Below, piece by piece: positions 40,804 through 49,820 of a DNA stretch of 64,000 bases (position 1 is the first letter of the stretch; the number at the start of each line of letters is the position of its first letter). Location of the stretch: positions 3,038,001 to 3,102,000 of the forward strand of contig NC_015312.1 of the NCBI RefSeq assembly GCF_000196675.2, written 5' to 3'. This DNA comes from Pseudonocardia benzenivorans CB1190 (GTDB taxonomy: Bacteria; Actinomycetota; Actinomycetes; Mycobacteriales; Pseudonocardiaceae). The translations under genes were made by a program, and so were the position numbers. The notes under the pieces were generated by a model. It was not told the DNA's origin. It did no database searches and worked only from the letters and a program-made list of their open reading frames with translations.

Positions 40804-41633
40804 CCCAGACCGCCACGGACGGCGCCGGCTCCGCCCTGGTCGCGGCCGGTATCCGGCTGCGCGCCGAGGACGTGAGCCTCGGCTACGGCGACCGCCTCGT
40901 CGTCGACGGGCTCGATCTCGACGTCACCCAGAACACCGTCACGTCCGTGATCGGCCCCAACGGCTGCGGCAAGTCGACGCTGCTGCGGGCGCTGGGCCGA
41001 CTGCTCGTCCCGTCCCGCGGCCACGTGCTGCTCGACGGCAAGCGGATCGACAAGATGCCCACGAAGGAGGTCGCGACGATCCTCGGGCTGCTGCCGCAGG
41101 CGCCCAGCGCCCCCGAGGGACTCACGGTCGGTGACCTCGTCTCCCGTGGCCGGCACCCGCACCAGGCGTGGTACCGGCAGTGGTCGGCCGACGACGAGTC
41201 GGCCGTCGCGGAGGCGCTGACCTGGACCAACATGGCCGACCTGGCCGAGCGGCCCGTCGACGAGCTCTCCGGCGGCCAGCGTCAGCGCGCGTGGATCTCG
41301 ATGGCGCTGGCGCAGGGCACCGACCTGCTGCTGCTCGACGAGCCGACGACCTACCTGGACCTGTCGCACCAGGTCGAGGTGCTGGAGCTGGTGCGCCGGC
41401 TCAACCGCGAGGTGGGTCGCACCGTCGTCATGGTGCTGCACGACCTGAACCTCGCCGCCCGCTACTCCGACCGGCTCGTCGCCATGCGCGACGGCCGGGT
41501 CGTCGCCGCGGGCGAGCCGGCCGACGTGATCACCGAGCCGCTGCTCGCGGAGGTGTTCGGGCTGCGCGCCAAGGTGATCCCCGATCCCGTCGCCGGCACG
41601 CCGCTCGTCGTCCCGGTCGGCACGGGAGCCTAG
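40800..41633 (+). CDS. Iron-siderophore ABC transporter ATPase
   Basis: 277 residues. Walker A GPNGCGKSTLLRAL, Q-loop LLPQAPSAPEGLTV, signature LSGGQRQRAWISMALAQG, Walker B DLLLLDEPTTYLDL and switch His in VMVLHDLNLAARYSD. Typical FepC-like subunit completing the transporter. Confidence 0.95.
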   Translation: MTQTATDGAGSALVAAGIRLRAEDVSLGYGDRLVVDGLDLDVTQNTVTSVIGPNGCGKSTLLRALGRLLVPSRGHVLLDGKRIDKMPTKEVATILGLLPQAPSAPEGLTVGDLVSRGRHPHQAWYRQWSADDESAVAEALTWTNMADLAERPVDELSGGQRQRAWISMALAQGTDLLLLDEPTTYLDLSHQVEVLELVRRLNREVGRTVVMVLHDLNLAARYSDRLVAMRDGRVVAAGEPADVITEPLLAEVFGLRAKVIPDPVAGTPLVVPVGTGA

Positions 41634-41652
41634 GGAGCCGCTTCCGGACCGC

Positions 41653-41658
41653 TACTGT
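41653..41658 (+). promoter_or_regulatory. -10 hexamer TACTGT before ppk2
   Basis: 6 nt before the ATG at 41665. Confidence 0.45.
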
Positions 41659-41664
41659 GCGCGG

Positions 41665-42519
41665 ATGGCGAAGCCCGTGAGGTCGGCCCGCGAGACGTTC
41701 CGCGTGCCCCGCGGCGAGGTCGACCTCGCCGCGATCGATCCGGCCGGCCGTCCGGTCGGGCCGAAGAACAAGGCCGCGGCGGCCGCGGCGATGGCCGAGC
41801 TGAACGAGCGGATCGACTCGCGGCAGCAGGCGCTCTACGCGAGCGCCGTCGCCGGCCACGGCCCCCGCGCGGTGCTGCTGGTGCTGCAGGGCATGGACAC
41901 CTCGGGCAAGGGCGGGGTCATCGAGCACGTCGGAGGCCTGATCGACCCGCTGGGCCTGCACATCGCGTCCTTCAAGCGGCCGACGCCCGAGGAGCTCGCG
42001 CACGACTTCCTGTGGCGCATCCGCAAGCAGGTGCCGGGGCCGGGCGTCGTCGGGCTGTTCGACCGCAGCCACTACGAGGACGTGCTCGTCGTGCGGGTCG
42101 ACGGCCTGGTCCCGGAGGCCGAGTGGCGCAGCCGCTACGAGCGGATCAACGCGTTCGAGGCCGAGCTCGACGAGCAGGGCGTCGTCGTCGTGAAGTGCAT
42201 GCTGCACATCAGCCCGCAGGCCCAGGCCGAACGGCTGCTCGCCCGGCTCGAGGACCCGACCAAGCACTGGAAGTACAACCCGGGCGACCTCGACGTCCGC
42301 GCCAAGTGGACCGACTACCAGGCTGCGTACGCCGACGCGCTGCGCCACTGCGACACCGACGCCGCGCCCTGGTACGTCGTCCCGGCGGACCGCAAGTGGT
42401 ACCGCAACTGGGTCGTCGCGACGCTGCTCGCGGAGACGCTGGAGGCGATCGACCCGCGCTTCCCGCCCGCCGACTTCGACGTCGAGGCCGAGAAGGCGCG
42501 GGTGCGCGCCGCGGTCTGA
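41665..42519 (+). CDS. ppk2: Polyphosphate kinase 2 family protein
   Basis: 284 residues. P-loop LQGMDTSGKGGVIEHVGG, Walker B-like GLFDRSHYEDVLVVRV and the closing NWVVATLLAETLEAIDPR. PPK2 enzymes use polyphosphate to phosphorylate nucleoside mono- or diphosphates. Convergent with a phosphate transporter/DUF47 pair, so this is a small phosphate-related neighbourhood. Confidence 0.93.
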   Translation: MAKPVRSARETFRVPRGEVDLAAIDPAGRPVGPKNKAAAAAAMAELNERIDSRQQALYASAVAGHGPRAVLLVLQGMDTSGKGGVIEHVGGLIDPLGLHIASFKRPTPEELAHDFLWRIRKQVPGPGVVGLFDRSHYEDVLVVRVDGLVPEAEWRSRYERINAFEAELDEQGVVVVKCMLHISPQAQAERLLARLEDPTKHWKYNPGDLDVRAKWTDYQAAYADALRHCDTDAAPWYVVPADRKWYRNWVVATLLAETLEAIDPRFPPADFDVEAEKARVRAAV

Positions 42520-42547
42520 GCACGCCGGGGTCCCGGCGGGCCCGGGG

Positions 42548-43543
42548 TCACATCAGCAGGCCGTGCAGTGCCCAGTACGCCAGCGCGGCGACGAGCGCGG
42601 CCATGGGCAGCGTCAGCACCCAGGCCACGACGATGTTGCCGGCGACGGTCCAGCGGACCGCCGAGAGCCGCTTCGTGGCACCGACGCCGAGGATCGCCGA
42701 GGTGATCGTCTGGGTCGTGGAGATCGGCGCGGCGAAGGCGAAGGCCGTCGTGTAGAGCACCGCCGACGCGGTCGCCTCGGCCGCGAAGCCGCGCGGCGGG
42801 TCGAGGTCGATGATCCGCCGGCCGAGCGTGCGCATGATCCGCCAGCCACCTGCGGCGGTGCCCGCCGACAGCGCGCCCGCCGAGAGCAGGATGACCCACC
42901 AGGGGATGTCGAAGCCCTGGTGGTAGCCGCCGACGACCAGCGCCAGCACGATCACGCCCATGGTCTTCTGCGCGTCCTGCAGGCCGTGGCCCAGCGCCAT
43001 CGCGGCGGCCGAGACCGTCTGGGCGTGCCGGAAGCCGCGGGTGACCCGCTGCGGCCTGCCGTCCTTGACCAGCCACAGGATGCCGATCATCACCAGCCCG
43101 GCCAGCACGAACCCGACGACGGGGGAGACCACCATCGGGATGACGACCTTCTCCAGGACCCCCGACCACTGCACCGTGCCCGCCGAGGCCAGCGCGGCCC
43201 CGACGAGCCCGCCGATGAGCGCGTGCGACGACGACGACGGCATGCCGAAGAACCAGGTGACGAGGTTCCAGACGATGGCGCCGATGAGCGCGGCGAGCAC
43301 GACGGCGAGCCCTGCCATGCCTTCGGGCGCCGAGATGATCCCCTTGCCGACGGTCGAGGCCACCTCCGTCCCGAGGAACGCCCCCGCGAGGTTCATCACC
43401 GCAGCCATGATCAGCGCCGCGCGCGGCGACAGTGCCCGCGTCGAGACCGAGGTGGCGATCGCGTTGGCCGCGTCGTGGAAGCCGTTGGTGTAGTCGAACG
43501 CCAGCGCGACCACGATCACCACGACGACCGCGGCGAGCTCCAC
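42548..43543 (-). CDS. pitA: Low-affinity inorganic phosphate transporter (Pit family)
   Basis: 331 residues, about ten hydrophobic segments. Pit/PiT signature repeats FDYTNGFHDAANAIATSVST near the start and FGMPSSSSHALIGGLVGAAL later, plus TTQTITSAILGVGATKRLSA near the end. It imports metal-phosphate with protons. It follows the DUF47 gene by one base. Confidence 0.95.
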   Translation of the reverse strand: MELAAVVVVIVVALAFDYTNGFHDAANAIATSVSTRALSPRAALIMAAVMNLAGAFLGTEVASTVGKGIISAPEGMAGLAVVLAALIGAIVWNLVTWFFGMPSSSSHALIGGLVGAALASAGTVQWSGVLEKVVIPMVVSPVVGFVLAGLVMIGILWLVKDGRPQRVTRGFRHAQTVSAAAMALGHGLQDAQKTMGVIVLALVVGGYHQGFDIPWWVILLSAGALSAGTAAGGWRIMRTLGRRIIDLDPPRGFAAEATASAVLYTTAFAFAAPISTTQTITSAILGVGATKRLSAVRWTVAGNIVVAWVLTLPMAALVAALAYWALHGLLM

Positions 43544-43544
43544 G

Positions 43545-44180
43545 TCAGGCCTCCTTGACGGCGATGCTCTCGACCGTGTTGGCGACGGTCTCGAACGCGT
43601 CGGCCGCCTCCTCCAGGGTCTCGACGATCTCCTTGATCTTGAGGACCGTCAGCACGTCGAGGGGGCTCGCGTCGTTGGTGGGCGCGAGCAGGTCGCGCAG
43701 CAGCTCGCGGTAGGCCTCGTCGCCCTCGTCCTCGAGCGAGTTGACGTGGACCCAGTACTCCCTGAGCGAGTCCAGCTTCTCCAGCCCCGGCATGGCGCTC
43801 GCGGTGGCCCGGGCGGCCCGCAGCAGCACGTCGGCCTGCACGGAGATGCCTGCGGGCAGCGCGTCGAGCCGGTAGAGCACGATGCGGTCGGCCGCCTCCT
43901 CGATGGCGTCGAGCACGTCGTCGAGCGACGACGCGAGCCGGTAGATGTCCTCCCGGTCGAACGGGGTCACGAACACCGAGTTGAGCTTGACCATGATCTC
44001 GTGGGTCAGGTCGTCGCCGGTGTGTTCGAGGTCCTTGACCCGGGCGGCCAGTACCGGTCTCCCGCTGGGCTCGGCCGCCACGAGCTTCGTCAGCTCCTCG
44101 GCGGCAGCGACGATGTTCTCGGCGGCACGGGTGAACAGCGGGTAGAACCCGCGTTCATGTGGCGTCAACCGGAAGGCCAT
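43545..44180 (-). CDS. DUF47/PhoU-like regulator of Pit
   Basis: 211 residues, all-helical PhoU-like. FRLTPHERGFYPLFTRAAEN, KDLEHTGDDLTHEIMVKLN, TPFDREDIYRLASSLDDVLD and AIEEAADRIVLYRL are diagnostic. It is thought to control the linked Pit transporter. I chose ATG at 44180 rather than an in-frame start 33 nt earlier, because AFRLTPHE is the usual N-terminus. Confidence 0.93.
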   Translation of the reverse strand: MAFRLTPHERGFYPLFTRAAENIVAAAEELTKLVAAEPSGRPVLAARVKDLEHTGDDLTHEIMVKLNSVFVTPFDREDIYRLASSLDDVLDAIEEAADRIVLYRLDALPAGISVQADVLLRAARATASAMPGLEKLDSLREYWVHVNSLEDEGDEAYRELLRDLLAPTNDASPLDVLTVLKIKEIVETLEEAADAFETVANTVESIAVKEA

Positions 44181-44310
44181 GTGCAGCTTTGTACCCGTGA
44201 CCGCACTCGGCATCCGCGACCGGGACCCCCGTGTCGGTGACCGGGTGGACGTGCGCTGTCCGCGGGGCGACGCAAAGCGGAAGGGGCGTGCACCGGCGAC
44301 GATTGCCGAT

Positions 44311-44316
44311 TAGCGT
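44311..44316 (+). promoter_or_regulatory. -10 hexamer TAGCGT, leaderless-type
   Basis: 7 nt before the FAD-oxidoreductase ATG at 44324. Confidence 0.45.
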
Positions 44317-44323
44317 CGCGGTC

Positions 44324-45712
44324 ATGAACATCGGTGACGGTGCGGTATCCCCGGCCGACCATGCCGACGCCGTCGCCGACCTGGTGAAACGGTATCGCGA
44401 GGTGCCTGCGGGACAGCGGGTGCGGCTCGGCAAGCCGTCGTCCAATCTGTTCCGTTTCGGTGGTTCCGCGAGTGATGTCCGACTCCTCGACACGTCCCGG
44501 CTCACGGGTGTGATCAACGTCGACCCCGTCGCCCGCACCGCGGACGTGCAGGGGATGACGACGTACGAGGACCTCGTCGACGCAACGCTCGCGCACGGGC
44601 TGATGCCGCTCGTCGTGCCGCAGCTCAAGACGATCACCCTCGGCGGCGCGGTCGCCGGACTCGGCATCGAGTCGACGTCGTTCCGCCACGGGCTGCCCCA
44701 CGAGTCGGTACTGGAGATGGACCTGCTCACCGGCTCCGGTGAGGTCGTCACGGCCCGGCCCGAGGGCGAGCACGCCGATCTCTTCGCGACCTTCCCCAAC
44801 TCCTACGGGACGCTGGGCTACACGCTGCGGCTGCGCATCGAGCTGCAGCCGGTGGCGCCCTTCGTCCGGCTCACCCACCACCGGTTCCGCACCGCCGAGG
44901 AGGCCGCCGCCGAGACCGCCCGGCTGTGCGACCTCGACGGCGCCGGTGCCGACGTCGACTTCCTCGACGGCACGGTCTTCGACGCCGGCGAGCAGTACCT
45001 CACGGTCGGCCGGTTCGTCGACGAGCCGATGCCGGGCGCGCAGGTCTCGGACTACACCGGTCAGCAGATCTTCTACAGGTCGCTGCGGGAACGGCCCGTC
45101 GACCACCTCACCGCGCACGACTACATCTGGCGCTGGGACACCGACTGGTTCTGGTGCTCGCGGGCCTTCGGCGTGCAGAACCCGCTGGTGCGCAGGCTCT
45201 GGCCGCGCCGCTACCGGCGTTCGGACGTCTACCGACGGCTCGTCGCGCTCGACCGGCGCCACGGCATCACCGACCGGCTGCACGACCTGACCCGCTCGCC
45301 CCGCCAGGAGATGGTCATCCAGGACGTCGAGATCCCCGTCGAGGGGCTCGCCCGCTTCCTCGACGTCTTCCACCGCGAGGTCGGTATCTCGCCGGTCTGG
45401 CTCTGCCCGATCCGGTTGCGCGGCAAGCGGGAGTGGCCGCTGTACCCGATGGAGGCCGGCAGGCTCTACGTCAACGTCGGCTTCTGGTCGACCGTCGACG
45501 CGGTGCCGGGGCGCCCCGATGCGCACAACCGGCTGATCGAGGACCTCGTCGCCGAGCTGGGCGGGCACAAGTCGCTCTACTCGACGGTGCACTACGACGA
45601 GGCCGAGTTCTGGCGTCGCTACAACGGCGACGCGTACGACGCCGTGAAGGACCGCTACGACCCGGACGGGCGGCTTCCGGGTCTCTACTCCAAGGTGGTG
45701 GGGTCGCAATGA
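44324..45712 (+). CDS. tmsA: FAD-dependent reductase of 10-methyl fatty acid synthesis
   Basis: 462 residues. VAO/DHCR24-like FAD enzyme: FRFGGSASDVRLLD, GMTTYEDLVDATLAHGLMPL, VVPQLKTITLGGAVAGLGIE and ESTSFRHGLPHESVLEMDLL. Overlapping by 4 bp with a cyclopropane-fatty-acid-synthase-type methyltransferase, it forms the actinobacterial gene pair that makes 10-methyl (tuberculostearic-type) acyl chains: the methyltransferase adds a methylene to an oleoyl chain and this enzyme reduces it. Function follows from that known pair; catalytic residues were not checked individually. Confidence 0.85.
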   Translation: MNIGDGAVSPADHADAVADLVKRYREVPAGQRVRLGKPSSNLFRFGGSASDVRLLDTSRLTGVINVDPVARTADVQGMTTYEDLVDATLAHGLMPLVVPQLKTITLGGAVAGLGIESTSFRHGLPHESVLEMDLLTGSGEVVTARPEGEHADLFATFPNSYGTLGYTLRLRIELQPVAPFVRLTHHRFRTAEEAAAETARLCDLDGAGADVDFLDGTVFDAGEQYLTVGRFVDEPMPGAQVSDYTGQQIFYRSLRERPVDHLTAHDYIWRWDTDWFWCSRAFGVQNPLVRRLWPRRYRRSDVYRRLVALDRRHGITDRLHDLTRSPRQEMVIQDVEIPVEGLARFLDVFHREVGISPVWLCPIRLRGKREWPLYPMEAGRLYVNVGFWSTVDAVPGRPDAHNRLIEDLVAELGGHKSLYSTVHYDEAEFWRRYNGDAYDAVKDRYDPDGRLPGLYSKVVGSQ

Positions 45713-46950
45713 GGGTGGCCGACGTCCTCGGAAGGATCATCGGGGCCGATGCGCCGATCCGGCTCGTCGCGTACGACGGCAGCAAGTCCGGACCGGACGA
45801 CGCGGAGGTGACGCTGCGCGTCGAGTCCCCGGCGGCACTGGCGCGGCTGGTCTCCGCGCCCGGCACGCTCGGCCTCGCCCGGGCGTACGTCACCGGCGAG
45901 ATGGTGGTGGACGGCGACCTCTACACCGCGCTCGACGCGCTCGCCGACGTCGCACTGGTGGGCATCCCGCGGCGCGAGCAGGTGCGGATCGTCACCGAGC
46001 TCGCGCCGGTGTGGCTGCGCCACCGGCGGCCGGCGCCCGCGATCGAGGCGAAGCCCCGCGGCCGGCTGCACTCGAAGTTCCGCGACAGCCAGGTCATCTC
46101 GCACCACTACGACGTCTCGAACCGCTTCTACGAGTGGGTGCTCGGCCCGTCGATGACCTACACGTGCGCGTGCTACCCGACGGACACCTCGACGCTCGAG
46201 GAGGCCCAGGAGGCCAAGTACGAGCTCGTCGCGCAGAAGCTCGACCTGCAGCCCGGGATGCGCCTGCTCGACGTCGGCTGCGGCTGGGGCGGCATGGTCC
46301 GGCACGCGGCCGCGCACCACGGCGTGCGCGCGCTGGGCGTGACGTTGTCGCGCAACCAGGCCGAGTGGGCGCAGGCCGAGATCGAACGGCAGGGACTCTC
46401 GCACCTGGCCGAGGTCCGCCACCTCGACTACCGCGACGTGACCGAGACCGGCTTCGACGCCGTCAGCTCGATCGGGCTCACCGAGCACATCGGCAAGTCG
46501 CAGCTCCCGGCGTACTTCCGGTTCCTGGCCTCGCGGCTGCGCCCCGAGGGCCGGCTGCTCAACCACTGCATCACCCACCCGTTCACCACGAACCAGCGCC
46601 GCATCGACCCGTTCATCGGGCGCTACGTGTTCCCGGACGGCCAGCTCGAGCCCGTCGGACTGATCATCAGCGCGATGAACGACAACGGCTTCGAGATCCG
46701 GCACGAGGAGAACCTGCGCGAGCACTACGCGAGGACGCTGGCCGGTTGGGGGGACAACCTCGAAGCGCACTGGGACGAGGCGGTCGCCGAGGTCGGCCTC
46801 GAGCGCGCCAGGGTCTGGCGGCTCTACATGGCCGCGAGCAGGCTCGGCTTCGTCCGTGACAACATCCAGCTGCACCAGGTCCTCGGCGTGAAGCTGGGCG
46901 ACCGCGGCTGGTCGGGATTCCCGCTCCGGGGGTGGCGCCGGGCCTCGTAG
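45709..46950 (+). CDS. tmsB: CFA-synthase-type fatty acid methyltransferase
   Basis: 413 residues. The N-terminal domain is followed by an AdoMet methyltransferase: SHHYDVSNRFYEWVLGPSMT, YTCACYPTDTSTLEEAQEAK, the AdoMet motif RLLDVGCGWGGMVRHAA, and IGLTEHIGKSQLPAYFRFLA. It acts on unsaturated phospholipid acyl chains. It is translationally coupled to the reductase gene before it and only 9 bp precede the acyltransferase gene. Confidence 0.9.
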   Translation: MRVADVLGRIIGADAPIRLVAYDGSKSGPDDAEVTLRVESPAALARLVSAPGTLGLARAYVTGEMVVDGDLYTALDALADVALVGIPRREQVRIVTELAPVWLRHRRPAPAIEAKPRGRLHSKFRDSQVISHHYDVSNRFYEWVLGPSMTYTCACYPTDTSTLEEAQEAKYELVAQKLDLQPGMRLLDVGCGWGGMVRHAAAHHGVRALGVTLSRNQAEWAQAEIERQGLSHLAEVRHLDYRDVTETGFDAVSSIGLTEHIGKSQLPAYFRFLASRLRPEGRLLNHCITHPFTTNQRRIDPFIGRYVFPDGQLEPVGLIISAMNDNGFEIRHEENLREHYARTLAGWGDNLEAHWDEAVAEVGLERARVWRLYMAASRLGFVRDNIQLHQVLGVKLGDRGWSGFPLRGWRRAS

Positions 46951-46953
46951 GCT
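46948..46953 (+). promoter_or_regulatory. -10 hexamer TAGGCT overlapping the tmsB stop
   Basis: 6 nt before the GTG at 46960; its first three bases are the TAG stop of the preceding gene. Confidence 0.4.
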
Positions 46954-46959
46954 GACGCC

Positions 46960-48387
46960 GTGCCGGACCGCCTCTCGCCGCTGGACGCCTCGTTCCTGTA
47001 CATGGAGCAGCCGACGACGGCGATGCACGTCGGCGGCGTGATGACGTTCCTGCCGCCCGAGGACGGCTCGGAGTTCGACGTCGACGCGTTCGTGCGGCTC
47101 GTCGGCAGCCGGTTGTCGCTGGTGCCGCGCTATCGGCAGCGGGTCCGCGAGGTCCCGGGCCGGCTGGCGCTGCCGGTCTGGGTCGACGATCCCGACTTCG
47201 ACCTGAGCTACCACATCCGACGGTCCGCGCTGCCCGCGGGCGGCTCCGACGACGCGCTGCGCGAGCTCGTCGGACGGCTGCTGAGCAGGCGGCTGGACCG
47301 CGACCGCCCGCTGTGGGAGTGCTACGTCGTCGAGGGGGTGTCGGGCGGGCGGTTCGCGCTGGTCACCAAGACCCACCACGCGATGGTCGACGGCATGGCG
47401 TCGATGGACATCGGCACGCTGCTGCTCGACCGGACCCCCGAGCCGCGCGAGGTGCCCGAGCAGGAGTGGACGCCGCGGCGGCCGCCCTCGCGTGTCGAGC
47501 TCGCCGCGTCGGCGGTGCTGGACAACCTGCGCCGCCCGCGCGGGGCCGTCGACGCCGCCGCCCGCGCCGTCGCCGATGTCCGGGCCGCGGCGACCAAGGT
47601 GGGCCGAACCGTCGCCGGCGTCGCCGAGGCCGCCCGGGGCGCACCCCTCGCGGGCGCCCCGTTCGACGCGCTGAACCGGCCCATCGGGGAGCAGCGCCGC
47701 TACGGGATGGCGCGCACGTCACTGGCCGAGCACCGGGCCGCCCGCAAGGTGCACTGCCAGGGCGGGCCGGGCACGGTCAACGACGTGGTCCTCGCCGTCG
47801 TGTGCGGGGCGCTGCGGTACTGGCTGATGACGCGCGGTGCCCCGCTCGTCGCGGACACGACGGTCCGCGCGATGGTCCCGGTGAGCCTCCGGGCCCGTCG
47901 CGGGCCGGCTGCCGACGGGCGCGCGGGCGGGTCAGGCGGCAACCACATCTCGGCGTACTTCGTCGACCTGCCGGTGGGGCTCGACGAGCCGGCCGCCCGG
48001 CTGCACCGGATCGCCGCGCAGATGGAGGCCCAGAAGCGCGGCGGCCGGGAGGCGGCGCCGACCGCGCTCGTCGGGCTCGCCGGGCTGGTGACGCCGCAGC
48101 TGCACAGCCTCGGCGCCCGGCTCACCAGCAAACTCTCCAGCAGGCTGTTCAACGTGCTGGTCACGCACGTGCCCGGGCCGCCGCGGCCGCTGTACGCGAT
48201 GGGTGCGAGGCTCGAGGACCTCTACCCGGTGGTGCCGCTCGCACAGGGGCAGGCCGTCGGCATCGGCGTGACGTCCTACCACGGGTCCGTCTGCTACGGG
48301 CTGACCGCCGACCGCGACGCGATGCCCGACGTCGACGTCCTCGCCGAGGCGATGAACACGTCGCTGGCCGAGCTCCTCGCCCCGTGA
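46960..48387 (+). CDS. Wax ester synthase/diacylglycerol acyltransferase
   Basis: 475 residues, WS/DGAT family. LSPLDASFLYMEQPTTAMHV at the N-terminus, active-site motif HHAMVDG near residue 140, PLWECYVVEG, NDVVLAVVCGALRYWL and GGNHISAYFVDLPV. It makes triacylglycerol or wax esters from acyl-CoA. Position after tmsAB suggests that it may store the methyl-branched chains. Confidence 0.93.
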   Translation: MPDRLSPLDASFLYMEQPTTAMHVGGVMTFLPPEDGSEFDVDAFVRLVGSRLSLVPRYRQRVREVPGRLALPVWVDDPDFDLSYHIRRSALPAGGSDDALRELVGRLLSRRLDRDRPLWECYVVEGVSGGRFALVTKTHHAMVDGMASMDIGTLLLDRTPEPREVPEQEWTPRRPPSRVELAASAVLDNLRRPRGAVDAAARAVADVRAAATKVGRTVAGVAEAARGAPLAGAPFDALNRPIGEQRRYGMARTSLAEHRAARKVHCQGGPGTVNDVVLAVVCGALRYWLMTRGAPLVADTTVRAMVPVSLRARRGPAADGRAGGSGGNHISAYFVDLPVGLDEPAARLHRIAAQMEAQKRGGREAAPTALVGLAGLVTPQLHSLGARLTSKLSSRLFNVLVTHVPGPPRPLYAMGARLEDLYPVVPLAQGQAVGIGVTSYHGSVCYGLTADRDAMPDVDVLAEAMNTSLAELLAP

Positions 48388-48406
48388 GTGCTGCGGCCGC
48401 GGCCCC

Positions 48407-49750
48407 TCACCAGCCCCGTGTCGCGGGCAGCTCCCCGGTGGTGATCGCCGCGGTGAGCCGGGCGTGGTCGGCGGCGTTCTGGTCGGCGTAGGCGGCCGCG
48501 AAGGCCGTCATGCCGTCGTCGAAGGCCCGGCCACGGCCCAGGTAGGCGGCGATCGCCACCGGGTCGCCGGTCCGGGCGTGCGCGCGGGCGAGCACGTGCC
48601 CGCACGCCGTCGCGAACTCGGGCAGCCGTGGGGCGAGGAGCTCACCGTCGGCGATGACCTTCATGTCGCGGAACTGCCGCACGTAGTAGTCGTGGCCCCG
48701 AGCGGCCGTCCAGCCGACGAAGACGTCGGTCGCGCTCTGCACGAGCCGCTTGCCCTCGATCACCCGGCGCCCGGACGAGCTGTAGCGGCTCGGACCGCAG
48801 AACGGCTCGTACACCGCCGGGCCCGCCTGCTTGACCTGCAGGAACAGGGGGTCCGCCGGGCCGCGGCCCTGCAGTAGCACCAGGTGCACCCGCATCCCGA
48901 CGCTGCCCACGCCGACGACCTGGCGCACCGCGTCGACCGGGGTGAAGCGGTCGAGCAGGTGCCGGCGGTCGTCGGGGAGCGAGTCGTGGTACCCGGCGAA
49001 GAGCTCGTCGGCGAGGCCGTCGTCGATGTGCTCGCGGAACGGCGGGTCCTCGCTGATCCGCAGCCGCCCGCCGCGGGTCTCGGTGAGCTTGCGGAACGCC
49101 CCGTCGTGGGTGCGCCGCCGGGCCTTCCGGGCGATGTGGGCGGCGGCGCGGGGCCGGTCGGCGTCGGTGAACACGTCCAGGAAGCGCTCGACGTGGACGA
49201 GGTCGTACCAGACGTCGAGGACGCGGGCGCCGGCGTGGCGGGCCATCTGCGTGCGGTAGGCCGTCAGGCAGCGGGCGACGGCCTCGGCGGTGCGGCCGGC
49301 CGGTACGTCGTGCTCGCGGCCCAGCACCTCGACGCTCGTGACGAGCCGCGCGACGTCCCACTCGAACGGTCCGGGCAGCGTCTCGTCGAAGTCGCGCAGG
49401 TCGAACGACAGGTTGCGCTCCGGGGTGGCCCACAGCCCGAAGTTCAGCAGGTGCGCGTCGCCGCACAGCTGGACGAAGAGGCCGCTGTCGGGGCGGGTCG
49501 CGAGGTCGGCGGCCATCACCGCCGCCGCCCCGCGGTAGAACGTCCACGGCGACGCGCTCATCCGCCCCCAGCGCACGGGGACCAGGTCGGCGGCGCGGAT
49601 CGCGTTCTGCCCGGTCAGGACGTCGAGGACGTCCCGCCGGCGCTGCGACGGGTGCCACTCGCCGAACGCGCGCCGCGGCGCCCGGTCCCGCGCCCTCCTG
49701 CCGACGTCGCGGCTGTCCTCCGACGTCGGTACCGCGTCCACCGTGGTCAC
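48407..49750 (-). CDS. DUF2252 family protein
   Basis: 447 residues. MSASPWTFYRGAAAVMAADL, CGDAHLLNFGLWATPERNLS, FDLRDFDETLPGPFEWDVAR and GQRVV-like region SGRRVIEGKRLVQSATDVFV mark DUF2252. The GDAH..N and DFD motifs resemble the catalytic and metal sites of aminoglycoside-phosphotransferase-like kinases, so a kinase fold is likely. Substrate unknown. TAACGT is 6 nt before the GTG start. Confidence 0.9.
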   Translation of the reverse strand: MTTVDAVPTSEDSRDVGRRARDRAPRRAFGEWHPSQRRRDVLDVLTGQNAIRAADLVPVRWGRMSASPWTFYRGAAAVMAADLATRPDSGLFVQLCGDAHLLNFGLWATPERNLSFDLRDFDETLPGPFEWDVARLVTSVEVLGREHDVPAGRTAEAVARCLTAYRTQMARHAGARVLDVWYDLVHVERFLDVFTDADRPRAAAHIARKARRRTHDGAFRKLTETRGGRLRISEDPPFREHIDDGLADELFAGYHDSLPDDRRHLLDRFTPVDAVRQVVGVGSVGMRVHLVLLQGRGPADPLFLQVKQAGPAVYEPFCGPSRYSSSGRRVIEGKRLVQSATDVFVGWTAARGHDYYVRQFRDMKVIADGELLAPRLPEFATACGHVLARAHARTGDPVAIAAYLGRGRAFDDGMTAFAAAYADQNAADHARLTAAITTGELPATRGW

Positions 49751-49756
49751 GGACCG

Positions 49757-49762
49757 ACGTTA
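49757..49762 (-). promoter_or_regulatory. -10 hexamer TAACGT, leaderless-type
   Basis: 6 nt before the DUF2252 GTG at 49750. Confidence 0.45.
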
Positions 49763-49781
49763 GCGGTGCCGCGGTGAAGAC

Positions 49782-49815
49782 GTCACCGGCCATGAGCCGG
49801 GCCATGGCCGGTGAC
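49782..49815 (-). terminator. Terminator of the acyl-CoA catabolic operon
   Basis: 13-bp arms GTCACCGGCCATG (49782-49794) and CATGGCCGGTGAC (49803-49815) with an 8-nt loop, 5 bp past the last gene of the operon. Confidence 0.6.
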
Positions 49816-49820
49816 GCCAC

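Noticed and set aside
42524..42537. Small inverted repeat between ppk2 and pitA as terminator
   Set aside because: GCCGGG/CCCGGC with a 2-nt loop is too short and tight, and such repeats are frequent by chance at this GC content.
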